A DNA stretch of 64,000 nt from Arcobacter sp. CECT 8985 (GCF_004116495.1 NZ_PDKC01000009.1:16027-80026), one strand, 5' to 3'. Shown: positions 46,921-56,055, counted from the stretch's first letter. A program made the numbers and translations. Notes: a model not told the origin generated them from the letters alone.

Positions 46921-47559
46921 CTATTTTTTTGTAATTTTATATAAATAGTCACCAAGACTTTGGAAAATCTGTACTAATACAATTAAGATTAACACAGTAT
47001 ATAACATAACATCCGTTTGGAATCGATAATATCCATATTTTATAGCTATATCACCAAGACCTCCTCCACCAACTGCACCAGCCATTGCAGAGAAACCAAT
47101 AACAGTAATCAAAGTCAAAGTTATTGCTGAAATAATACCAGGTAATGCTTCAACAAACATTATTTTAAATACAATTTGAAAATTACCTGCACCAAAAGAT
47201 TTTGCTGCTTCAATAACACCAAAATCAACCTCTTTTAATGCACTTTCAATTAACCTAGCAACAAATGGTGCTGCACCAATTGTCAAAGGAACTATAGTTG
47301 CAGTCGTACCAATACTTTTACCAACTATCATTTTTGTAACAGGAAATAGTATTATTATTAAAATAATAAAAGGAAAAGATCTTAAAGTATTTATTACGAC
47401 ATCTAAAACTCTATATAATTTTACATTTGGAGTAAGCCCACCTTCTTGAGTCATTATTAGTATAATAGCTATAAAAAAGCCAATAATAACTGCTAAAAAA
47501 GTAGAAGCTAAACTCATATACAAAGTTTCCCATATTGCGGGAAGTAAAATATTACCCAT
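46921..47559 (-). CDS. metI: methionine ABC transporter permease
   Basis: This 212-residue permease has five membrane helices and the EAA loop as IEAAKSFGAGNFQIVFKIMFVEALPGI near 138, which contacts MetN. WETLYMSLASTFLAVIIGF at the start and GGLGDIAIKYGYYRFQTDVML near the end are MetI hallmarks. It starts directly behind the metN stop codon. Confidence 0.95.
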   Translation of the reverse strand: MGNILLPAIWETLYMSLASTFLAVIIGFFIAIILIMTQEGGLTPNVKLYRVLDVVINTLRSFPFIILIIILFPVTKMIVGKSIGTTATIVPLTIGAAPFVARLIESALKEVDFGVIEAAKSFGAGNFQIVFKIMFVEALPGIISAITLTLITVIGFSAMAGAVGGGGLGDIAIKYGYYRFQTDVMLYTVLILIVLVQIFQSLGDYLYKITKK

Positions 47560-48516
47560 TTATAGTATCTCCCAATTTATATCTTTTGTTTTTAAATAGT
47601 TACAAACCATCTCTTCTTGAGAATTTTGAATATTTATTACTATATTTCCAATTATATGAGTATTTATCTCTTCTAGTTTTCCCCATACAATATTGAAATC
47701 AATATTAAGTTCTCTAGCCATTGAAGTTACTAAAGATTGGTGAACTGTATCTTTTGGAAAATAAATTTTAATATTTACTCCTTCTTCAGGAACAACTTCA
47801 TCTTCACCTAAAAAACGTTTCATCTTTTCATCAGGCTGCAAAAATAGATCTTCTGTTACATCAAGTCCAATAATATTTCCAAACTCTAAAAGAAGAGCTT
47901 TTTGGGCAATTTGTTTTACAACTTCCATCTCATGAGTTACTAAAATAATAGTAATATTTAACTCGTTATTTATCTTTTTTAATAAATTTAAAATTGATGT
48001 TGTTGTATTTGGATCAAGTGCAGAAGTAGCTTCATCACTTAGTAAGATATCTGGATCAAGTGTCAAAGCTCTTGCAATTGCAACTCTTTGTTTTTGACCT
48101 CCACTAAGCTCTTTAGGGTATGCTTTCACTTTATTTGAAAGTCCTACTAAATGTAATAAATCATCAACTTTTTTCTTTATTTGTGAATCACTATATCCCC
48201 AAATTTGCATTGGTAATGCAACATTTTCAAATACAGTTTTTCTTTGAAGTAAAGAGAAGTGTTGAAAAATCATACCTATTTTTTTTCTAAACTCATTTAG
48301 TTTTTTTTTCTTTAAGTCTTTAACTTCTTTTTTATTTACTAATAATGAGCCTTCTTGATACTCTTCAAGTCCATTTATACATCTTAATAAAGTAGATTTA
48401 CCTGCACCACTATGCCCAACAATTGCAAAAATATCACCTTTTTCAATTGATAAATTAATATCATTTAAGACTTTTACATTGCCATAGTATTTATTCAGAT
48501 TTTTAATTTCGACCAA
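47560..48516 (-). CDS. metN: methionine ABC transporter ATP-binding protein
   Basis: This 318-residue ABC ATPase has Walker [17 protein letters not shown] near 34, signature [15 protein letters not shown] near 138 and Walker [14 protein letters not shown] near 158. The C-terminal NIL domain at about 245-318 senses methionine in E. coli MetN. The start is TTG with AAGG seven bases upstream, and TATAAT on the minus strand lies close behind. No methionine or SAM riboswitch is visible in the leader. Confidence 0.95.
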   Translation of the reverse strand: MVEIKNLNKYYGNVKVLNDINLSIEKGDIFAIVGHSGAGKSTLLRCINGLEEYQEGSLLVNKKEVKDLKKKKLNEFRKKIGMIFQHFSLLQRKTVFENVALPMQIWGYSDSQIKKKVDDLLHLVGLSNKVKAYPKELSGGQKQRVAIARALTLDPDILLSDEATSALDPNTTTSILNLLKKINNELNITIILVTHEMEVVKQIAQKALLLEFGNIIGLDVTEDLFLQPDEKMKRFLGEDEVVPEEGVNIKIYFPKDTVHQSLVTSMARELNIDFNIVWGKLEEINTHIIGNIVINIQNSQEEMVCNYLKTKDINWEIL

Positions 48517-48621
48517 AAGTAAACCTTATTATAATTTAAGTTGGTATAATATAAAAATAGTGCTAATAAACCCATTAAATGAAACTTTTTGATAAAAATT
48601 TTACTACTATTTTAAATAAAA

Positions 48622-48651
48622 AAGGATTCAATATAAATATATTAAATCCTT
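48622..48651 (-). terminator. terminator after the OFA-type MFS gene
   Basis: On the minus strand AAGGATT pairs with AATCCTT across a 16-base AT-rich loop and runs into TTTTTATTT, just behind the stop codon. Confidence 0.6.
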
Positions 48652-48657
48652 ATTTTA

Positions 48658-49893
48658 TCAATGATTCTTTTTTGTTAATCTTTTTATATTAACTAACATC
48701 AAAATAGATACCACAAGTGCTATGCAGAAAAATCCTGCAAAAACATATAGTGTTTGAGAATAGCTTCCAGTCATATCTTTTACATTTGATATAATCAAAG
48801 GACCAACTAAACCTGCTGCTGCCCATGCTGTAAGAATATATCCATGTATTGCACCAAGTTCTTTTGTACCAAATATATCTCCAATATAAGCAGGTATTGA
48901 AGCAAAACCACCACCATAACAACTCATAATAAAATATAATACAACTTGAAATACCAAAAGTTCTTTTATACTTGGTAAAGCATAAAATGCGATTATTTGA
49001 GTTGCAAAGAAAATTATATAAACAACTGGTCTAGTTAAAAAATCAGAAATACTAGCCCAAAAGATTCTTCCTGCACCATTAAATACACCCATCAATCCAA
49101 CAGCTGCAGCTGCAGCTAATGCTGTCATTCCAGTTATCTCTTGAAGTAAAGGAGAAGCAACACCAATAATTGCAATTCCACATGTAATATTTATAAATAA
49201 CATTATCCATAATCCATAAAACCTTGGTGTCTTTATGGCTTCATTTAATTTCATACTTGATAAATCTTTTTTTAGTTTTTTCTTTCCAGATTCAAGTTTT
49301 TTCTTAAATTTTTTAGGCATATATCCTTCAGGAGGTACTGCTAAATACATTGCAGATATTAACATCACTACAAAATATACAAACCCTAAAATAAAAAATG
49401 TATTTGCAATACCAACAGAGCTAATTAGTAATTTTATTGCAGGTCCTGAAATTGCAGAAGCAAAACCAAACCCCATAATTGCAAGTCCTGTTGCTAGTCC
49501 TCTTTTATCTGGAAACCATTTTACTAAAGTAGAAACTGGAGAAATATACCCTATTCCTAGTCCACAACCACCTAATACTCCATAAAAAAAGTATAATAGC
49601 ATTTTTGATTCCATCATAATTGCAAGTCCAGAACCACCTGTTCCAATTCCAAAAGCAAATGCAGCAAGAGTTGCAGAAACTCTTGGACCATTTTTTTCTA
49701 CAAATTTCCCCATAAGTGCAGCAGATAATCCCAAAAAGAATATTGCAATACTAAATGCAATAGTAACATCAGTTAAGTCCCATTTCATCTGAGATTGAAT
49801 GGGTTTTACATATACACTCCATGCATAAACAGAACCTATGCAAATATGTACTCCAACAGCAGATAAAGCCATAAGCCAACGATTTTTTTCCAT
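48658..49893 (-). CDS. MFS transporter, oxalate/formate antiporter (OFA) type
   Basis: This 411-residue protein has twelve membrane helices. HICIGSVYAWSVYVKPIQSQM at the N-terminus and GGCGLGIGYISPVSTLVKWFPDKRGLATGLAIMGFG near 115 are typical of the OFA family. AGRIFWASISDFLTRP starts the second half. Substrates of the family include oxalate, formate and other monocarboxylates; here it is unknown. I prefer the ATG with GGGGA six bases upstream over the one four codons earlier, which has no ribosome site. Confidence 0.85.
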   Translation of the reverse strand: MEKNRWLMALSAVGVHICIGSVYAWSVYVKPIQSQMKWDLTDVTIAFSIAIFFLGLSAALMGKFVEKNGPRVSATLAAFAFGIGTGGSGLAIMMESKMLLYFFYGVLGGCGLGIGYISPVSTLVKWFPDKRGLATGLAIMGFGFASAISGPAIKLLISSVGIANTFFILGFVYFVVMLISAMYLAVPPEGYMPKKFKKKLESGKKKLKKDLSSMKLNEAIKTPRFYGLWIMLFINITCGIAIIGVASPLLQEITGMTALAAAAAVGLMGVFNGAGRIFWASISDFLTRPVVYIIFFATQIIAFYALPSIKELLVFQVVLYFIMSCYGGGFASIPAYIGDIFGTKELGAIHGYILTAWAAAGLVGPLIISNVKDMTGSYSQTLYVFAGFFCIALVVSILMLVNIKRLTKKNH

Positions 49894-49998
49894 TAATTTC
49901 CCCATATGTAATTATTAAAATGGGATTTTATCATAAGATATATAAAAAGGTTTTTTTAAGGAATTTTAAATTTTAAATTTGATTAGTGATTAAGAATA

Positions 49999-50027
49999 AT
50001 TCCATACCCCAAAAGGGGTTATGGAAT
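49999..50027 (-). terminator. strong terminator after sstT
   Basis: Nested stems ATTCCATA/TATGGAAT and CCCC/GGGG with an AAAA loop and one bulged base lie seven bases beyond the stop. The GC block is conspicuous in this AT-rich DNA. Confidence 0.7.
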
Positions 50028-50034
50028 AATGTAT

Positions 50035-51240
50035 TTACTCTTTAGAAGCACAACTTGCAGTAAAGATTACATCAGTTGAAGAGTTTAGTGCAGTTTCTAG
50101 TGAATCTTGAACAACACCAATTACAAAACCAATTGCAACTACTTGTAATGCAACATCATTTGAAATACCAAATAATGAACAAGCTAATGGAATTAAAAGT
50201 AAAGAACCACCAGCAACACCAGATGCTCCACAAGCTGCAAGTGCAGAAACAATACTTAATAAAAGTGCTGTTGGTAAATCAATAGTCATTCCTAAAGTAT
50301 GTACAGCAGCAAGTGTTAAAATAGTAATAGTAACAGCAGCACCTGCCATATTTGTAGTTGCACCTAAAGGAATAGAAACAGAATATGTATTTTCATCTAA
50401 TTTTAATTTTTTACAAAGGTTCATATTAACTGGAATATTTGCAGCACTACTTCTTGTAAAAAATGCTGTAACAGCACTCTCTTTAATACAAGTAAAAATT
50501 AAAGGGAAAGGATTTGATTTTGTTTTTATAAAAACGATAATAGGATTAATAATAAATGCGATAAAAAGCATAGTTCCAACTAATAAAAGTAATATTTTAC
50601 CATAACTAAGTAATGCATTAAAACCAGTTTTAGCAAATGTATTTGCAACTAGCCCAAAAATACCAAACGGAGCTAATCTAATAATAAATTGAACAATTTT
50701 TGTAATTCCAGTTGAGATATCATGAAACACATTTTTTGTATCTTCATTACTATAGTGCATGGCTACACCAATTGCTATAGCCCAAACTAAAATTCCTATA
50801 AAATTTCCACTTTGTAGTGCATTCACTGGATTATCAACCATTTTAAATAAAACAGTTTTTAATACTTCAATAACACTATCTGGAGGAGTTGTTGCAACAC
50901 TTGCAGCATCAGGTAAAACTAAACCAATTGGAAATATAAAACTTGCAATAACTGCAGTTAAAGCAGCTAAAAAAGTACCAACTAAATATAAAACAATAAT
51001 AGGTTTAATTTTTGTTTGAACACCCATCTCTTTTGTTGCAATTGCAGTAGAAACCAAAATAAATACTAAAATAGGTGCAATTGCTTTTAATGCACCAACA
51101 AAAAGTGTACCTAAAATAGACACAGCATTTGCAAAATCTTTAGAGATATATCCTGCTAATACACCTAATACAATTCCAATTAGAATTTGTAAAACCAAAT
51201 TTCCGTTAAAAAACTTATAAGCTAAACTATCTTTACGCAT
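50035..51240 (-). CDS. sstT: serine/threonine:sodium symporter SstT
   Basis: This 401-residue DAACS-fold carrier opens [79 protein letters not shown] and [22 protein letters not shown] are characteristic of SstT and separate it from the glutamate/dicarboxylate branch. It takes up serine and threonine with sodium. Start ATG with AGGA five bases upstream; strong terminator behind. Confidence 0.92.
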   Translation of the reverse strand: MRKDSLAYKFFNGNLVLQILIGIVLGVLAGYISKDFANAVSILGTLFVGALKAIAPILVFILVSTAIATKEMGVQTKIKPIIVLYLVGTFLAALTAVIASFIFPIGLVLPDAASVATTPPDSVIEVLKTVLFKMVDNPVNALQSGNFIGILVWAIAIGVAMHYSNEDTKNVFHDISTGITKIVQFIIRLAPFGIFGLVANTFAKTGFNALLSYGKILLLLVGTMLFIAFIINPIIVFIKTKSNPFPLIFTCIKESAVTAFFTRSSAANIPVNMNLCKKLKLDENTYSVSIPLGATTNMAGAAVTITILTLAAVHTLGMTIDLPTALLLSIVSALAACGASGVAGGSLLLIPLACSLFGISNDVALQVVAIGFVIGVVQDSLETALNSSTDVIFTASCASKE

Positions 51241-51416
51241 AATATTCCTATTCTGTTTATATAAATAATTTTTAAATTTATATAAATGATTTTTTCAAGA
51301 TGCGAAGTATAACAAATTTTTATTTTAACTTTAGAATTTTTACAACTTTTTGTGATTTTTATACAATTTTTAACAAAGAATAACAACAAAATGACTTTTT
51401 TCAAGAGATTAGTTTA

Positions 51417-52319
51417 TTATTTTTTTATAAAAATCATATTTTTTAAACTTCTTTCATTATCACTTGAAGGAAAATTTTCTAAGTTATCTAACCTTTTTAT
51501 ATATTCAAAATCCTTTGCATATTTTTCAAACATATTTATAATAAATGAAGTGTCAAGTTCTGGAGCATTAAGTGCACTTAACACAATACACTGATTATTT
51601 GCCAAATCATTAAGCCTTTTTATGATTTTTTCATAATCTTTTGTAGCTGCAAAACTTCCTTTTTGAAATGAGGGAGGATCAATAATAATTAAATCATAAG
51701 GACCTAATTTTTTTATTTTATTCCAAGATTTTAAAATATTATGAGGTAAAAATTTCACTTTTTTAGTATCTAAGTTATTTATAAGATGATTCTGTCTTCC
51801 AATTGAGAGTGCATTTTTTGCCATATCAATATTTACAACTTCTTTTGCACCTCCTGCAATAGCACAAACACTAAATGAGCAAGTATAAGAAAAAAGATTT
51901 AGTACTTTTTTATCTTTTGCATTTTCATACACAAACTCTCTTCCTAATTTCATATCTGCAAAAAAACCAATATTTTTATTAGAAAAATTTAATTGATATT
52001 TTAAACCATTTTCAATTGCAAAATATTCTGAGTTAAGCTCACCTTCTAAAACAATATTTTTATTTTCGTATCTTTTTTGAAGAACTAATAATTTAAAATC
52101 ATACTCTTTATAAAGCTTTTTTAAAAATGCAATAAGTTCTTCTTCACAACTATTTTCTTGCTTTTCAAATATAGTAGCAAATAGTACCTCATCAATAGAA
52201 TCAATTGTCAAAAAATTATAAAACCCATAGAAATTACCTCTTCCATGAAATACTCGTTTAAACTCTTCTGTTCTATTTTCTAAATTTTGATTAACAACTT
52301 TTTTTAATAATTCTATCAA
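51417..52319 (-). CDS. class I SAM-dependent RNA methyltransferase (RlmI/RlmK-like)
   Basis: This 300-residue protein has motif I VLNLFSYTCSFSVCAIAGGAKEVVNIDMAKNAL near 138. The catalytic segment is DLIIIDPPSFQKGSFAATKDYEKI near 210, and SALNAPELDTSFI follows. These are shared with RlmI/RlmK m5C/m7G methyltransferases of 23S rRNA, but the N-terminal PUA domain is missing and replaced by a short domain. The target position is therefore unknown. A TTG start has GGGA eight bases upstream. Confidence 0.8.
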   Translation of the reverse strand: MIELLKKVVNQNLENRTEEFKRVFHGRGNFYGFYNFLTIDSIDEVLFATIFEKQENSCEEELIAFLKKLYKEYDFKLLVLQKRYENKNIVLEGELNSEYFAIENGLKYQLNFSNKNIGFFADMKLGREFVYENAKDKKVLNLFSYTCSFSVCAIAGGAKEVVNIDMAKNALSIGRQNHLINNLDTKKVKFLPHNILKSWNKIKKLGPYDLIIIDPPSFQKGSFAATKDYEKIIKRLNDLANNQCIVLSALNAPELDTSFIINMFEKYAKDFEYIKRLDNLENFPSSDNERSLKNMIFIKK

Positions 52320-52367
52320 TTTTGTATCCCAAGTTTTTTTGTAATATTATCAAATTATACTTAAGCA

Positions 52368-53321
52368 TTACTCTTCATTTAGTATTATTTCAAAAATAGC
52401 ACCATTACTAATATTTTTTACACTTAAAAAACCTTTCATATTTTTCTCTATAATTGTTTTACACATATAAAGTCCAATTCCAGTACCTAAACTTTGATGT
52501 TTTGTACTAATATAAGGTTCAAATATTTTTTCAATTGGTTCTATTTTTATTCCACCAGCATTATCTGATATTGTTATAACTACTTGATTATTTTTTTTAA
52601 ACACTGATATATTAATTTTTGGATTAGCAATTTCATTTGAAATAAAAGCATCATTACAATTATTAAGTAAATTAAGGATTACTTGTGAAAATTCATTTTT
52701 ATAATTTATAATCTCTATATTTTCATCTATATTTTTTATAATCTCAATTTGATTTTTTTTATAAGTTACTTTTACTAAACTTAAAGTCGTTTCTATTGCA
52801 CTTGATATATAAAACTTCTCTTTGTTTTTATTTGGCTTAAAAAAATTTCTAAAATCATCAATCGTTTTAGACATAAAATCAATTTGATTTTGAGATTCAT
52901 GTATTTTTGTTATTAATTTATCTTTTGTGAGCTTGTTTTTCTCATCTAACAACTCCAAAAGAACTAAATTACTTGAAACAACAGTCAATGGTTGTCTCCA
53001 TTGATGGGCAATATTCATTATCATTTCACCCATACTTGCAAGTTTACTTTGTTGGCTTAATAACTCATTTGCTCTTATAACTTCTTCTTGTTTTTTTACT
53101 CTTTGCTCTACTTCTTTTGAAACTTGTACTTGTAAATTCTCATTTAGATTTTTTAATTTGCCTTTACTTTTTTGTAAAAGTTTATTTGAGTCTTCCAATC
53201 TATCAATTAATATCTTATTTGTCTCAAAATTTGATATTTCTAGAATTTTAATATAGTTAATATTACTAGTTCTAATTTGTGCCAAAAAGTACAAGTTGTT
53301 GAACTTGTTTTTACAACTCAT
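52368..53321 (-). CDS. cytosolic histidine kinase without a sensor domain
   Basis: This is a 317-residue protein. A coiled coil at about 40-92 leads to the H-box MGEMIMNIAHQWRQPLTVV with His106. The ATPase domain has N-box VILNLLNNCNDAF, G1 ISDNAGGIKIE and G2 GTGIGLYMCKTII. No membrane helix or sensor domain is present and no response regulator adjoins. The annotated ATG lacks a ribosome site. 25 bases upstream an ATG with AGAGGAG would join the frame if an A6 run (53333-53338) were one base shorter. It borders the cassette island, so truncation is possible. Confidence 0.75.
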   Translation of the reverse strand: MSCKNKFNNLYFLAQIRTSNINYIKILEISNFETNKILIDRLEDSNKLLQKSKGKLKNLNENLQVQVSKEVEQRVKKQEEVIRANELLSQQSKLASMGEMIMNIAHQWRQPLTVVSSNLVLLELLDEKNKLTKDKLITKIHESQNQIDFMSKTIDDFRNFFKPNKNKEKFYISSAIETTLSLVKVTYKKNQIEIIKNIDENIEIINYKNEFSQVILNLLNNCNDAFISNEIANPKINISVFKKNNQVVITISDNAGGIKIEPIEKIFEPYISTKHQSLGTGIGLYMCKTIIEKNMKGFLSVKNISNGAIFEIILNEE

Positions 53322-53637
53322 ATTTTCATCAATTTTTTATAAACATTACTCCTCTTAATATATTTAACATTTTGCAGGTTTATTACGATATCACCTTAAT
53401 ATACATACTATTATCGTCTAAATATCCACATTAAACATACATAAAAAGCATATCATAAACTTAAAAATCATCTCAATTTTCAATGTTTTTTATAATAATA
53501 TCTGCAAAAACACCTTATTTAAGATGTTTGTAGGCATTTTGATATACGACATATTTTGTGTATGTTATTTATTGATTTTCAGGGTGTTTTATATATAATG
53601 TATGTTTAATAAATAGTTCAAGGAAGGATATGTATAC
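53322..53637. other. left border region of the cassette island
   Basis: About 316 bases without a gene. It holds the kinase upstream region, an inverted repeat AAAACACC/GGTGTTTT (53507-53514 and 53583-53590), and a TTGATT-16-TATAAT promoter (53572-53599) facing the cassettes. A GTTTAAT at 53604-53610 is one mismatch from the integron core GTTRRRY. I find no integrase reading frame here on either strand. Confidence 0.5.
53572..53599 (+). promoter_or_regulatory. promoter reading into the cassette array
   Basis: TTGATT and TATAAT are spaced by 16 bases, about 40 bases before the first cassette gene. An AAGGAAGG ribosome site follows. It could drive all three plus-strand cassette genes. Confidence 0.55.
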
Positions 53638-54486
53638 ATGGTAGAAATTTTTGAGTTTTTTAATCAAGGCTGGGTTGGCTCACTGATAGGTGTAATTGGC
53701 ATCATTCTTGGTATTGTTGGTATCTTTTCTTACAGAATTTCTAAGAGCATTGCTAAGCCTTCGTATCAAAAATCCTCCTTTAGACTGATTGGAAGAGATG
53801 AAGATAATCTTCCTAAAGATGTAAAGGTGACCTATAAGGGTAATGAGGTAGATAGGCTTACAAAAACAACATTGACTATTTGGAATAATGGTACCGAAAC
53901 ACTGGATGGTAGCGATGTAGTTGAATCTGATCCTTTATTCATATCTTTTAAGGCTAATGACAAGATATTGAGTTACAAAATTCTTAAGAAAACGAAAGAT
54001 GCTAACGCATTCGTTTTAAACAACTGTGACAATGCAACTAACAAACTACGTTTTAAATTTGAATACTTAGACCCCAACGATGGGGTTGTTATTGAGTTGC
54101 TCCATGATAGTGAAGAAAGGTATCCAGAATTTAGTGGAACAATTAAAGGATTGCCTTCCGGTTTTGTTGATCAAGGCAGAGTTCTTCAGAAAAAACGAAA
54201 TAATTTGAAAGACCCATTAAAAGTATTATTAGATAGACCAAAAGTTGTTTTTGTGACTGCTCTTGTATTCGGATTAGCCATGACTGTCTTTGGCCTTTTA
54301 CCGCAAGAAGCCCGGGATTTCATTGTTGGATTTCTGTCTGAAAGCTCAACTCAAAAATCGATTGAACAACAACCAATATTTTTTGTGGTTCTTGGCGTGC
54401 TTTACACTTCAATGCCTGCTTTTATGCTTTGGGCACGTCGAAAGAAGTACCCGAAACAGTTGGACGTTACAGAAATTGAACCCTAA
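53638..54486 (+). CDS. cassette-borne membrane protein of unknown function
   Basis: This 282-residue protein matches no family I recognise. A membrane helix at about 14-33 (GSLIGVIGIILGIVGIFSY) is followed by a soluble domain at about 45-200. The domain is rich in beta strands, including VDRLTKTTLTIWNNGTETLDGSDVV, which resembles an Ig-like sandwich edge. Two further helices lie at about 207-226 and 248-266, with a basic then acidic tail. The soluble part may be cytosolic or periplasmic. Its stop codon is part of the first attC left box. Base use differs from the host genes, as expected of an acquired cassette. Confidence 0.75.
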   Translation: MVEIFEFFNQGWVGSLIGVIGIILGIVGIFSYRISKSIAKPSYQKSSFRLIGRDEDNLPKDVKVTYKGNEVDRLTKTTLTIWNNGTETLDGSDVVESDPLFISFKANDKILSYKILKKTKDANAFVLNNCDNATNKLRFKFEYLDPNDGVVIELLHDSEERYPEFSGTIKGLPSGFVDQGRVLQKKRNNLKDPLKVLLDRPKVVFVTALVFGLAMTVFGLLPQEARDFIVGFLSESSTQKSIEQQPIFFVVLGVLYTSMPAFMLWARRKKYPKQLDVTEIEP

Positions 54487-54552
54487 CAAACCACTGCACG
54501 CGGAAATTTTACTCGCTGCGCTCATAAAATTCCGGTGAGTGGGGCGTTATAT
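54481..54552 (+). other. attC site 1
   Basis: The left box CCCTAAC (54481-54487) and right box GTTATAT (54546-54552) bound a segment with imperfect arms (CCACTGCACGCGGAAATTTTA against TAAAATTCCGGTGAGTGG in reverse complement). Total 72 bases, of the size and layout of attC recombination sites. The cut would fall after the G of GTTATAT. Confidence 0.75.
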
Positions 54553-54566
54553 TTAAAGAAGGAACC

Positions 54567-55007
54567 ATGAATATTCAAAAAGTTACAAAAGAAAATTATC
54601 AGGAATTAATCAATGTCTGGGAAGCTTCTGTTAGAGCAACGCATAATTTTTTACCAGAGGGAAAAATTGCAGAGTTAAAACTTCTGATTTTGGAACAGTA
54701 TTTTGATGCTGTTGATTTGCATTGTTTTAAAGATAGTAACGATAAAATATTAGCATTTATTGGTGTTGCTGATTCGAATATTGAAATGTTATTTGTAGAT
54801 CCAGATTATATCGGTCAAAAAATCGGTCGAAAGTTAACTGAATACGCCATTGAGAATCTTGGCACATTAAAAGTTGATGTAAACGAACAAAATCCTGATG
54901 CAATTGGATTTTATCAGCGAATGGGATTTGTTCAATCAGGTCGCTCCGTACTTGATGGACAAGGTAACCCTTTTCCTTTAATACACATGAAATTAAAGAA
55001 AATATAA
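54567..55007 (+). CDS. GNAT-family N-acetyltransferase (cassette gene)
   Basis: This 146-residue protein resembles YjaB-type acetyltransferases. It opens IQKVTKENYQELINVWEASVRATHNFL. IEMLFVDPDYIGQKIGRKLTEYAIEN near 78 contains the acetyl-CoA loop Q-x-x-G-x-x-L-type pattern. VNEQNPDAIGFYQRMGFVQSGRS near 103 is the usual GNAT ending. The substrate is unknown; GNAT genes are common integron cargo, some giving drug resistance. AAGGAACC precedes the ATG and the stop overlaps the second attC. Confidence 0.85.
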   Translation: MNIQKVTKENYQELINVWEASVRATHNFLPEGKIAELKLLILEQYFDAVDLHCFKDSNDKILAFIGVADSNIEMLFVDPDYIGQKIGRKLTEYAIENLGTLKVDVNEQNPDAIGFYQRMGFVQSGRSVLDGQGNPFPLIHMKLKKI

Positions 55008-55070
55008 CAAATCAGGGGAGCTAATAAATTACCCTGCGGGCAATTCATTGGCTCATTTATACATCATGAA
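55002..55070 (+). other. attC site 2, right box degenerate
   Basis: ATATAAC at the left is followed by arms GAGCTAATAAATT and AATTCATTGGCTC, complementary except for two G-T pairs, around ACCCTGCGGGC. Most bases match attC site 3. Where site 3 has CGTTAGAT this one has CATCATGA, so the GTT needed for recombination is missing. Confidence 0.65.
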
Positions 55071-55082
55071 GAGGTATATAGT

Positions 55083-55970
55083 TTGAAAAGACCACAAGCA
55101 CATGTAAATGAAGATAAATCTGAAGACATTTTAAAAAAATACATTCCTGTTGAATGGATTATGCGAAAAATACCTAAAGACTACGGCATTGACTACGAAA
55201 TCGAAATAGTAGAAAATGAAGAAGTGACTGGAAAAGGAATTTGGATACAGCTCAAAAGTGTTGAAAACCCAATAGAAGTAAAAAGCAAAGAAATTATAAT
55301 AAATAGTGAGTCTTCTTCTATTAAATATATTTCTTACCAAAGCCCAGTAAATCTTTTAAAATATTCGCTTTCATGTGACTTCCCACTGATTCTAGCAGTA
55401 GTAGATTTAACAAATGAATTGATTTACTGGATACCGTTACAAGACGAAATCACAATGAATCTTGAAGATAAAAAGCCAACATGGAGAGATCAAGATACTG
55501 TTGTAATTCATATTCCATATAGAAATAATTTAGTAGATGATCAAGAATTAAATGGACTTAAGTGGTATAGTCTAGAGCCAGCGCGTATGAGGGCATTTGC
55601 TATCATTCAAACCTACTATCACGAGCTTCAATATAGTACAAGATTTAGTGGCTATGAAATAGATGACGGCTATATCGATTATGAGGAAGAGTTATTAAAG
55701 AGTGCGAAAATGGCAAAAAAATTTTTAACTCTTACACTAGAGCAAGATTCCTTGTTTGGTCACAAAGGAATTGACATTTATATTGAACTTACAAAACCAA
55801 TGATTCTTGATGGCATAGATGCCTGTACACGAATTATAGATACAATAAACACTCATACAACAACATGGGCAGAAACACCTCTCTTGATCGGCAAAGTTTC
55901 TCATGCTGTAAATCTACTGTCAACATGTATTTCAATGTATCAAAATTTTCGTAAAGATTTTTTACTTTAG
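55083..55970 (+). CDS. DUF4365-type putative nuclease (cassette gene)
   Basis: This 295-residue protein begins like DUF4365 proteins. IPVEWIMRKIPKDYGIDYEIEIVENEEVTGKGIWIQLKSVEN at about 20-62 combines D-x-G-I-D and Q-L-K-S. That fits a PD-(D/E)XK-type active site, with Asp in the first strand and Q-x-K in the second. YISYQSPVNLLKYSLSCDFPLILAVVDLTNELIYWIPL is the next conserved block. The C-terminal 130 residues are helical and unrecognised. DUF4365 proteins are frequent in mobile DNA and defence-like contexts. The TTG start has AGAGG eight bases before. Confidence 0.75.
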   Translation: MKRPQAHVNEDKSEDILKKYIPVEWIMRKIPKDYGIDYEIEIVENEEVTGKGIWIQLKSVENPIEVKSKEIIINSESSSIKYISYQSPVNLLKYSLSCDFPLILAVVDLTNELIYWIPLQDEITMNLEDKKPTWRDQDTVVIHIPYRNNLVDDQELNGLKWYSLEPARMRAFAIIQTYYHELQYSTRFSGYEIDDGYIDYEEELLKSAKMAKKFLTLTLEQDSLFGHKGIDIYIELTKPMILDGIDACTRIIDTINTHTTTWAETPLLIGKVSHAVNLLSTCISMYQNFRKDFLL

Positions 55971-55976
55971 TAAAAT

Positions 55977-56045
55977 GTCTAACAAATCAGTTGAGCCGAT
56001 AAATTACCCTGCGGGAAATTTATCGGCTCATTTTAAACGTTAGAT
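55977..56045 (+). other. attC site 3
   Basis: The left box GTCTAAC (55977-55983) matches RYYYAAC and the right box GTTAGAT (56039-56045) matches GTTRRRY exactly. Between them the arms TGAGCCGATAAATT (55992-56005) and AATTTATCGGCTCA (56017-56030) are perfectly complementary over 14 bases. This is the clearest attC in the window and anchors the cassette reading of the island. Confidence 0.85.
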
Positions 56046-56055
56046 TACTAAAACT

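Larger units (their letters stand above)
53604..56045 (+). mobile_element. integron cassette array without integrase (CALIN-like)
   Basis: Three genes, all on the plus strand, are each followed within a few bases by a 60-72 base site. Each site has a TAAC-type left box, complementary inner arms and, in the first and third, a GTT right box, as in attC sites. Sites two and three share most of their sequence. Stop codons of the first two genes lie inside the left boxes, the compact layout typical of cassettes. The genes are visibly less AT-rich than flanking DNA. No integrase or attI is recognisable; the left end is placed at a GTTTAAT only tentatively. Confidence 0.75.

Noticed and set aside
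48542..48551. extended -10 (TGGTATAAT) on the plus strand upstream of metN
   Set aside because: It points away from metN towards the terminator and 3' end of a minus-strand gene, with no plus-strand gene to serve.
48517..48657. SAM or methionine riboswitch before metN
   Set aside because: The leader is short, AT-rich and without the paired elements of known SAM riboswitches; only a TATAAT box and a TTG start are supported.
53507..53590. AAAACACC/GGTGTTTT inverted repeat as a fourth attC
   Set aside because: The outer boxes do not fit RYYYAAC and GTTRRRY and the inner arms are not complementary.
53322..53637. possible integrase gene or attI at the left border
   Set aside because: No reading frame of useful length with tyrosine-recombinase motifs exists on either strand, and no convincing GTTRRRY core is present; only a one-mismatch GTTTAAT.
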